The translations under genes and the position numbers were made by a program. The notes below the pieces were generated by a model. It saw only the letters and a program-made list of their open reading frames with translations, did not search any database and was not told the DNA's origin. Shown in pieces: positions 43,250 to 49,223 of a stretch of DNA of 49,223 nucleotides. Source of the DNA: Planctomycetales bacterium (GTDB lineage Bacteria > Planctomycetota > Planctomycetia > Pirellulales > Thermoguttaceae); NCBI GenBank assembly GCA_007119795.1, contig SKOZ01000012.1, positions 1-49,223 of the forward strand, given 5' to 3'. Positions within the stretch are counted from its first letter, which is position 1; the number at the start of each line of letters is the position of its first letter.

Positions 43250-45724
43250 ATGTCCCTCCGCAAGTGGATAGCATTCCGCCCCCATCCCACCTGGCTTGCC
43301 AGGCTGGGGGCCATGGCCCTTGCGGCCACGATTGTCACGCTCCCGTCCCTGGCACGAGCCCAGGGCCTCCTGGTCGTGGTCGACCCCGCGCAGGAAGTCC
43401 GCCTGCCGCGGCCGATCATCATCGTGCCGCCCCCTCACCCGCCCCGCCCGCCGCGGCCGGTGCCGCCGCCGCCGTCCCCGCCGACGTACAAGATCGCAGA
43501 GCTGAAAGTCGAGGGGCGGATCGCCGACCAGGTGGCGCAGATCCAGGTCTCGCAGACCTTCGTGAACACGGGGAGCCGCGAGATGGAGGTCTCCTTCATC
43601 TTCCCCTTGCCGTATGACGGGGCTATCGATTCGCTCACCCTGCTGGTCGATGGCAAGGAGTTTCCCGGCCGGCTCATGGACGCCAAGGAGGCGCGGCGGG
43701 TCTATGAGGAAATCGTCCGCAAGAACCGCGACCCCGCGCTCCTCGAGTGGCTGGGCACGGGGATGTTCCAGACGAGCGTATTCCCGGTGCCCGCCGGCGC
43801 CAGCCGCACCGTGACCCTCCGCTACAGCCAGCTCTGCCGGCAGTTCGAGGGGCTCACCGACTTCCTCTTTCCCTTGAGCACCGCGAAATACACCGCGGAG
43901 CCGGTCGAGAAGCTGGAGATCCGTCTCTCGATCGAGAGCGGCGAAGAGATCCGCAACGTGTACAGCCCCACCCATCCGGTGGAGATCCAGCGGCCCGACA
44001 AGCGGCGGGCGGTGGTGGTGCTCCGCCGCGAGAAGGAGACGCCGCAGAGCGACTTCCGCCTCCTCTACGACGTGGGGACCGATCCGGTGGCCGCCCGGGT
44101 CGTCAGTTACCGGCCGGACAAGGACGAGGACGGCTACTTTGTCCTCCTGGCCACGCCGCAGATTCCTTCTGCCGAGGAGAAGCCCCCCCCGAAGACGGTG
44201 GTCTTCGTGGTCGACCGCTCGGGGAGCATGAGCGGCAAGAAGATCGAACAGGCGCGGGGGGCGGCCCGGTTCATCCTCCAGAATCTCCGCGAGGGCGACC
44301 TGTTCAACATCATCGCCTACGACAGCCGCATCGAGTCGTTCCGTCCCGAGTTGGAACGCTACGACGACGAGTCCCGCCGCGCTGCGCTCGGTTTCATCGA
44401 AGGGATCTTCGCCGGAGGGATGACCGATATCGACGGTGCCCTGGAGGCGGCCCTCGGCCAGCTCACCGACACGGAGCGGCCCAGCTACGTGGTCTTCCTC
44501 ACCGACGGACTTCCCACGGTCGGCGAACGGAACGAAGGAAAGATTGTGGCCAACGCCGCCCAGCGGAACAAGGTGCGGGCGAGGGTCTTCGTCTTCGGCG
44601 TCGGCTACGACGTCAATAGCCGCCTCTTGGAGCGGCTGGCGCGCGACAGCTTCGGCCAGACTGAGTACGTGCGGCCCGAGGAGGACATCGAGGAGCGGGT
44701 GGCACGCCTCTACCGGCGGATCGAGGCCCCCGTGATGACCGACGCGGCTGTCGAGTTCGCCCTCGACCTGCCGCCCGAGGCCGGGCCGGTGGTAAGCCGC
44801 CTCTATCCCAAGGCACCCTTCGACCTCTTCGCGGGCGAGCAGCTCGTGCTCGTGGGCCGCTACCGCCATGCGGGCGCGGCCAAGGTCCTCGTCAGCGGAA
44901 AGCTCGGCGGCGAGGAGAAGCGGTTCGAATACCCCGTGGAATTGGTCGAGCACAGCGGTGACGACACGAACGCCTTCGCCGAGAAGCTCTGGGCCGTCCG
45001 CCGCATCGGCGAGATCCTCGACGAGATCGATCTGGTGGGCAAAAACGAGGAGCTGATCGAAGAGCTGGTCGCCCTGGCCACCCGCCACGGCGTGCTCACC
45101 CCCTACACCTCGTTCCTGGCCGACGAGAACACCGACGTCCGCGATCTGGCCGGGAACGTCCGCCGCGCCGAGAGCCGGTTGATGGCGCTCGATGTGGTCG
45201 AAGGGCAATTCGGCGTCGCCCAGCGGGCTTACCGGGGCGAGCTCCAGCGGGCCGCGCAGGCCGACTACAGCTATGCGGGGGTGCCGCTGGCCGTCGAGGC
45301 GGCCGCGGGCATGGGCGGGTATGCCATGCCGGCGCCGGCTGCTGGACCGGTACGCACCCCGGCCCGGGCGGGGAGCGGGTATCCAGGCGGTGGTGGTATG
45401 GGCGGTTACGGAGGGGGCATGGGCGCTCCGGGAGCAGCCTACGGACACGATGTGTACGGCGCCGAGTCCGCCACCCGCGAGCTCGCCGGAGCGGAGCAGA
45501 ACGTCCGCCATGTCGGCAATCGGGCCTTCTACCGCCGCGAGGGGCAATGGGTGGATGCCACCGTCACCGAGGAGCAGCAGCAGCGGGCCAGGCCGGTCCG
45601 CCAGTTCAGCGACGAATACTTCGCGCTCGCCCGCCGCCACGGCCGCGAGCTGGCCCAGTACCTCGTCTTCGACGAGCCGGTCGTGCTCAACGTCGGTAGG
45701 GAAACCTACCTGATCGAACCGTAA
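43250..45724 (+). CDS. Secreted VIT + VWA domain protein
   Basis: The 824-residue protein has a signal peptide (about 1-38) and a Pro-rich stretch (59-79). A VIT domain follows (about 80-210: KVEGRIADQVAQIQVSQTFVN..., FIFPLPYDGAIDSL, KEARRVYEEIVRKNRDPALLEWLGTGMFQTSVFPVPA). Next is a VWA domain with the metal site DRSGSMS (Asp322, Ser324, Ser326) and FLTDGLPT. The C-terminal part includes a Gly/Tyr-rich stretch (about 685-735, GGGGMGGYGGGMG) and a further small domain. The VIT+VWA order is that of inter-alpha-trypsin inhibitor heavy chains and of many bacterial exported proteins. It probably binds proteins or matrix through the VWA metal site. The HEAT-like gene upstream may be in the same transcript. 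Confidence 0.93.
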   Translation: MSLRKWIAFRPHPTWLARLGAMALAATIVTLPSLARAQGLLVVVDPAQEVRLPRPIIIVPPPHPPRPPRPVPPPPSPPTYKIAELKVEGRIADQVAQIQVSQTFVNTGSREMEVSFIFPLPYDGAIDSLTLLVDGKEFPGRLMDAKEARRVYEEIVRKNRDPALLEWLGTGMFQTSVFPVPAGASRTVTLRYSQLCRQFEGLTDFLFPLSTAKYTAEPVEKLEIRLSIESGEEIRNVYSPTHPVEIQRPDKRRAVVVLRREKETPQSDFRLLYDVGTDPVAARVVSYRPDKDEDGYFVLLATPQIPSAEEKPPPKTVVFVVDRSGSMSGKKIEQARGAARFILQNLREGDLFNIIAYDSRIESFRPELERYDDESRRAALGFIEGIFAGGMTDIDGALEAALGQLTDTERPSYVVFLTDGLPTVGERNEGKIVANAAQRNKVRARVFVFGVGYDVNSRLLERLARDSFGQTEYVRPEEDIEERVARLYRRIEAPVMTDAAVEFALDLPPEAGPVVSRLYPKAPFDLFAGEQLVLVGRYRHAGAAKVLVSGKLGGEEKRFEYPVELVEHSGDDTNAFAEKLWAVRRIGEILDEIDLVGKNEELIEELVALATRHGVLTPYTSFLADENTDVRDLAGNVRRAESRLMALDVVEGQFGVAQRAYRGELQRAAQADYSYAGVPLAVEAAAGMGGYAMPAPAAGPVRTPARAGSGYPGGGGMGGYGGGMGAPGAAYGHDVYGAESATRELAGAEQNVRHVGNRAFYRREGQWVDATVTEEQQQRARPVRQFSDEYFALARRHGRELAQYLVFDEPVVLNVGRETYLIEP

Positions 45725-45939
45725 GGCCTACAGGGTACCGGTGTCCCCTCACCGTGCCAGCGGGCCATGTGGCTGGCGTGCGTTCTGAGATAGGCGCCGG
45801 GCTGGTAGAAGCGGTCGTAGAATTCCACGTCCAGGTGCTGTGCCTGCAGGTACATGAGTGATCGGCGGCCCAGAAGGGCCTCGACGAGGCCGAAATCCAT
45901 CATGTCCGCAAAGCCGCCGGGTATCCCGGAGTGACTCAT
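45706..45939 (-). pseudogene. 77-codon probable deletion remnant of a larger planctomycete protein
   Basis: The reading has a strong ribosome site (AGGGAAAGGAAG) directly before its ATG. Residues 1-22 (IPGGFADMMDFGLVEALLGRRS) resemble, from memory, the start of large nitroreductase-like proteins of planctomycetes. Residues 23-66 (AQHLDVEFYDRFYQPGAYLRTHASHMARWHG) resemble their very C-terminus. That suggests an in-frame loss of the several hundred residues in between. The last codons overlap the 3' end of the VIT-VWA gene by 19 bases in the opposite direction. It may also be a genuine small protein. Confidence 0.45.
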
Positions 45940-46166
45940 CTTCCTTTCCCTCCTGCAAGAAACGCGAACGGGTGCTTCACGATAGGCGCCTCCCGGAGCC
46001 GGGACAACGGTGCCGCGTCAGCCTTCGGGAATTCCTCTGGCGTGGCGGTGGACATTTTGATAAATAGGGCCCCCACGAGGCGGGCTGGGGGCCGGTCGGC
46101 CCCGGTGCGGCGGAAGGGAGTCCGCCGGCTGGTCCGTGGGTTACCATTTCCGCAAGGAGGCGGAAG

Positions 46167-47303
46167 ATGCGTTTGCGGCCAATGACGAGCTTTGGGCTGT
46201 TGGGAGTCTTGGTATCCGTGTCGGCCTGGGCAACGCCCGCGGCTGCCAATCCGCCGTGGCAGCGGATATTGAGCCGTTCGACCGTCGAGGCCGACCCCAA
46301 CGCCGAATACACCTTGGCCGACTCGAACGGCCCCTGGATGATCATGGTGGGCAGTTTCTCGGGCGAAGGAGCCGAGAAGCAGGCCCGCGATCTGGTCATG
46401 GAACTCCGGCGGCGGTACAAGCTCCCCGCCTACGTCCACCAGGAAAGCTTCGACTACGGTGAGGAGGATTTGGGATCGGGGATCAACCGCTACGGCGAAC
46501 CGGTCCGCCTCCGCTATCGCCGCGGTCCCTCTCAAGACGAGTTTGCCGTTCTCGTAGGCGACTTCGCCGACCTCGACGACCCCGAAGCCCAACGCTCGCT
46601 GGAGCGGATCCGCCACCTTCAGCCCGACAGTCTCTCCCCCGAGGACTCCCGCCCCACCCATCAGAACCTCGCCGGATTGCGGGCCTTCCACCGGTCGCTG
46701 CTCCCGGAGAACAACGCCAAACGCCAGCTCGGTCCCATGGGCCAGGCCTTCATCACCACGAACCCCCTCCTTCCCCAGGATTTCTTCGTTCCTCAGGGCC
46801 TGGACCCCTTCGTGGTCCAGATGAACGAGAATGCCGAATTCAACCTTCTGGAAAACCCCGGCAGGTATACCGTCCAGGTAGCCCACTTCACCGGCCGCTC
46901 GACGATCGCCGTCAGCCATCCGCAAGCCGCCGACCGCAGCGTAGAAGCCATGGACAGCGCCCTGGCCGATGCCGCCATGAAGGCCCACACCCTGGCCAAA
47001 GCGTTGCGGATGAAAGGCTACGAAGCCTACGAGTTCCACGACCGCTATGCGAGCATCGTCACCGTGGGGAGTTTCGAGGCCGTGGGCCAACCCCGTGCCG
47101 ACGGTATGACCGAGATCGACCCTCGCATCCACGCGATCATCGAGACCTTCCGGGCCCGCCCTGTCGACATACCCGGCCAGGTGGGGGCCATGGAGCCGCG
47201 GATGCTGGCGGGCATCGCCTTCGACATCCAACCGATCCCCGTCGAAGTCCCCCGGCCCTCGGTGAGCAGCCGCATCAACCGCCGCCCCCTGGGACTCTGG
47301 TGA
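46167..47303 (+). CDS. Secreted protein with two SPOR-like modules
   Basis: The 378-residue protein has a signal peptide (about 1-28, ...AWATPAAANPP). Two modules read like SPOR domains. The first is WMIMVGSFSGEGAEKQARDLVMELRRRYKLPAYVH (57-91) with EFAVLVGDFADLDDPEAQRSLERI (125-148). The second is YTVQVAHFTG (234-243) with AHTLAKALRMKGYEAYEFHDRYASIVTVGSF (273-303). SPOR domains bind glycan strands stripped of peptides; whether these do is inference. AAGGAGGCGGAAG gives a sure start. The rdgB start overlaps its stop (GTGA), so the two are translationally coupled. Confidence 0.72.
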   Translation: MRLRPMTSFGLLGVLVSVSAWATPAAANPPWQRILSRSTVEADPNAEYTLADSNGPWMIMVGSFSGEGAEKQARDLVMELRRRYKLPAYVHQESFDYGEEDLGSGINRYGEPVRLRYRRGPSQDEFAVLVGDFADLDDPEAQRSLERIRHLQPDSLSPEDSRPTHQNLAGLRAFHRSLLPENNAKRQLGPMGQAFITTNPLLPQDFFVPQGLDPFVVQMNENAEFNLLENPGRYTVQVAHFTGRSTIAVSHPQAADRSVEAMDSALADAAMKAHTLAKALRMKGYEAYEFHDRYASIVTVGSFEAVGQPRADGMTEIDPRIHAIIETFRARPVDIPGQVGAMEPRMLAGIAFDIQPIPVEVPRPSVSSRINRRPLGLW

Positions 47304-47935
47304 GCCCCCCTCGGCCCATGCCCGACCTCCTCCTCGGCACCGGAAACCGGAAAAAGGGGCTCGAATTGGCTGCCCTTTTCGCCCCCGTGGGCCTCTCTCT
47401 GTCGACGCTGAGCGACCTGCCCGACCCCGTCGGGGAGGTCGAAGAGAGCGGCGTGACCTTCGCCGAAAACGCCGCCCTCAAGGCCGGCGCTTACGCGAAA
47501 GCCACGGGCCGGTGGGCACTGGCCGACGACAGCGGTCTGGCCGTCGACGCCCTCGGCGGGGCGCCGGGCGTCTACTCCGCCCGCTATGCGGGGCCCGGCG
47601 CCGGCGATGCGGACAACAACCGTAAGCTTCTCGCCGAACTGGCCACGTGCCCCGCCGAGCGGCGCACGGCCCGCTTCGAATGCCACATGGCCCTCGCCGA
47701 CCCGACCGGCACCGTCCGCGCCCGGAGCCAGGGGCATTGCCGCGGCCGGATCCTCTTCGCACCGCGGGGGAGCGGCGGCTTCGGCTACGACCCGCTCTTC
47801 GAAGTGCTCGAGTACCACCGCACTTTCGCCCAGCTGGGACCGCTGGCGAAGTCTCGCATCAGCCACCGCGCGCGTGCCGCCTTCGACCTCATCCCTCGGA
47901 TGATAGCCCTTGTCGATGCCGGCCAATGGACGTGA
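47300..47935 (+). CDS. rdgB: XTP/dITP diphosphatase RdgB/HAM1
   Basis: The 211-residue protein matches the HAM1 family: LLLGTGNRKKGLEL at the N-terminus, VTFAENAALKAGAYAKATG, ADDSGLAVDALGGAPGVYSARYAG, and GSGGFGYDPLFEV with KSRISHRARA at the end. It hydrolyses non-canonical purine nucleoside triphosphates (XTP, ITP, dITP) to monophosphates in the cytoplasm and so protects DNA and RNA. The GTG at 47300 overlaps the preceding stop; an ATG at 47318 (MPDLLLGTGN) is a good alternative and closer to the usual family start. A repeat element begins 11 bases after the stop. Confidence 0.95.
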   Translation: MSPPRPMPDLLLGTGNRKKGLELAALFAPVGLSLSTLSDLPDPVGEVEESGVTFAENAALKAGAYAKATGRWALADDSGLAVDALGGAPGVYSARYAGPGAGDADNNRKLLAELATCPAERRTARFECHMALADPTGTVRARSQGHCRGRILFAPRGSGGFGYDPLFEVLEYHRTFAQLGPLAKSRISHRARAAFDLIPRMIALVDAGQWT

Positions 47936-47945
47936 GGTCGCTCCC

Positions 47946-48036
47946 GGGGGACTGTCCCAATTCTCGCAGCCGTAGAAAGTATTCCTCGTGGATATGCGAT
48001 TCGGCCGCGAAAATGCGACTGTCCCCTTCGGCCGGC
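47946..48036 (+). repeat. GGGGACTGTCCC palindromic element, copy C
   Basis: Begins GGGGGACTGTCCCAATTCTC, has the core TTCCTCGTGGATA and ends GACTGTCCCCTTCGGCCGGC. It is the inverted-orientation copy of 36541-36632, about 85% identical by eye. It starts 11 bases after the rdgB stop. Confidence 0.85.
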
Positions 48037-48091
48037 GCCGCGAGGTGCGCGCGGGAAGGCGCGCCGCCCCGCTCGGCAGCGGCGTGGGTTT

Positions 48092-48115
48092 GCCCCCGGA
48101 ACGATCGTGACCTAG
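48092..48115 (+). repeat. Dispersed intergenic repeat, copy 4 (partial)
   Basis: CCCGGAACGATCGTGACCTA (from 48095) followed by GG matches 12088-12108 apart from two substitutions and one inserted C. Its end is 178 bases upstream of the next start codon. Confidence 0.4.
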
Positions 48116-48292
48116 GCTTGCCAAGGCGGATGGCTCGTACCCGGGTTCCCGGGGCGGGCCGTCGCCTGCGGCGGCTCGCCGCCGCCGGCGCACTGGGGCA
48201 CGAGTCACCCCCGATACCCCGTCCGGACGGCGCTGAGCCCGCGCCCCGGCGCGACCGGAGACGGGTACGCTTCTCGCTGCGGAACGAGCTTG

Positions 48293-49223
48293 ATGGCATT
48301 GATCGAACAAGCGGTGTTCACGTCGGCCGAGACGGAGCGCGCAGCCGGGTATCAGCTTGTGGCGGCCAGCCCGGGAATCGAGGAGGCCGACGCGCGGCAC
48401 TTGGCCCAGTGGGGACCCTCGCACGGCTCGATGATCGGCCGGGGCCCCGAGGCGGTTGGCTTCGCCTTCTACCCCCTACCCAGCGGGGCCTATTGTGCGG
48501 CGCGGTCTTCGGCCGGGGGGGGCGAGTACAGCGAGCGCGGCGGAATTCGCGTCTACACCCAGTGCCTGGTCGTACCGCAGGAGGTGCTGACCCGCTTTTC
48601 CAGCAACCCCTTCGCCGTGGTCCGAGCTGCCATTGCCGTGGGGGCCATGCGCCTCCTGCACGAAATCCCTCCCAAGCTCGAACCCATTACGCTCGGCGGG
48701 CGGGCGGCGGCAGTCGACGGCACGCTCCTCGCCCGCCTCACGCTGAACCCGGGGAACCTCTGGCTGGCGACGCTCGTCGAGGCACTCTTGCGCCACGACC
48801 AACTCTCCATCACCGGCGGCCCGGCGAGCGAGCAGCTCATCGCGGGGGTTCTTAACCTGCTGCCCCCCGAGTGCCGCACCGAGCTCTCCTTCTCGACCGG
48901 ACTGCGGTACTCCTCGCGGCGGCCCTTCCGGCTCGTCGTCCTCGGCGACGACCGCGCCGAGCAGCGCCGGATGTTTCATCGCCACCACCTGGTGGCCGTG
49001 GACCTCGACGGACATCCCCCCAGTGAATACGCGCCTATCGACGGCTGGTCGCGGTTCATCCTCCAGGTCCTCCAGTCGGGGCAGACGGCCTACCTGGCCA
49101 CGCAGTTTGCCAAGCGGCGTTTCGGGCTCGCACTGGCCGATCTGCCGGCGCTGGGGCTGCAACTGCTCGATCAGCTCGACCAGACCTGCCTGCCCCAGCC
49201 GGAACCCCCCCCCCACCCCCCCC
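48293..49223 (+). CDS. N-terminal part of a protein resembling GTPase-associated protein 1
   Basis: From ATG 48293 a frame stays open to the end of the window (310 codons), so the gene is cut. The start reads MALIEQAVFTSAETERAAGYQLVAASPGI and continues EEADARHLAQWGPSHGSM, YPLPSGAYCAARSS, YTQCLVVP and LPPECRTELSFSTGLRYSSRRPFRLVVLG. These are blocks I associate with the N-terminal and middle domains of GTPase-associated protein 1 (GAP1), encoded with TRAFAC-type GTPases in predicted bacterial conflict systems. The assignment is from memory and the GTPase partner, if any, would lie beyond the window. No signal peptide is present, so it is cytoplasmic. No ribosome site is visible; another start such as a GTG is possible. 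The last bases are a run of C. Confidence 0.65.
   Translation, partial: MALIEQAVFTSAETERAAGYQLVAASPGIEEADARHLAQWGPSHGSMIGRGPEAVGFAFYPLPSGAYCAARSSAGGGEYSERGGIRVYTQCLVVPQEVLTRFSSNPFAVVRAAIAVGAMRLLHEIPPKLEPITLGGRAAAVDGTLLARLTLNPGNLWLATLVEALLRHDQLSITGGPASEQLIAGVLNLLPPECRTELSFSTGLRYSSRRPFRLVVLGDDRAEQRRMFHRHHLVAVDLDGHPPSEYAPIDGWSRFILQVLQSGQTAYLATQFAKRRFGLALADLPALGLQLLDQLDQTCLPQPEPPPHPP

Larger units (their letters stand above)
47936..48292. other. Intergenic region with two repeat types
   Basis: No gene is seen. It holds element copy C (47946-48036) and part of the dispersed 65-bp repeat (48092-48115). No promoter was recognised for the following gene. Confidence 0.5.

Noticed and set aside
43184..45640. 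818-residue minus-strand reading opposite the VIT-VWA gene
   Set aside because: It is the antisense shadow of a strongly conserved gene and shows no family motif.

Overview
The window looks like a piece of a GC-rich planctomycete chromosome, probably of the Pirellulales type. The evidence is the mix of secreted sulfatases, a secreted sugar-phosphate-isomerase-like protein, a PmoA/DUF6807 protein, a secreted nucleoside hydrolase, an MauE/DoxX + DUF1573 pair, a HExxH DUF1570-type protein, and many intergenic palindromes. Genes are mostly in single units or pairs on both strands. Both ends cut through genes, and the right end stops in a C homopolymer, so the window may be a whole assembly contig. 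No tRNA, rRNA, CRISPR, insertion sequence or phage gene was recognised.

Left part (1-11.9 kb): the 3' end of an IlvD/Edd-type dehydratase (closest by eye to the D-xylonate dehydratase YagF/YjhG branch), a small membrane protein, a secreted right-handed beta-helix protein and a secreted Gfo/Idh/MocA oxidoreductase. Then come a TPR-like membrane protein and clpC behind a good sigma-70-like promoter with a palindrome in its spacer. An orphan RbsC-type permease, a DUF1570-type zincin and a PilZ protein follow on the minus strand.

Middle (12-27.7 kb): an MauE/DoxX-thioredoxin-like protein and DUF1573 protein separated by a 136-bp palindromic element; DUF6807; nucleoside hydrolase; thiC with a clear TPP riboswitch; a sulfatase; a helical protein of unknown function; a TIM-barrel protein; a serine beta-lactamase-fold + NamZ (DUF1343, GH171) fusion; and a second sulfatase.

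Chemotaxis island (27.7-34.9 kb): a divergent cheY, then cheW, cheR, cheA (two HPt domains), cheC, cheD and a second, Bacillus-like cheY. No cheB, receptor or flagellar gene is present in the window. CheC appears to have lost its first ExxN site.

Right part (35-49.2 kb): aldehyde dehydrogenase, argJ, tyrS, a sulfatase-like protein without the catalytic cysteine (apparently on a leaderless promoter), ferritin, a HEAT-like secreted protein, a VIT-VWA protein, a probable 77-codon deletion remnant, a protein with two SPOR-like modules coupled to rdgB, and the N-terminal part of a protein resembling GTPase-associated protein 1.

The main unexplained signal is intergenic. At least three families of palindromic or dispersed repeats sit at gene ends and upstream regions: a GGGGACTGTCCC / GTAACCGTTCACG family, a GTACGCGGCACAGG family, and a roughly 65-bp family found upstream of four plus-strand genes.
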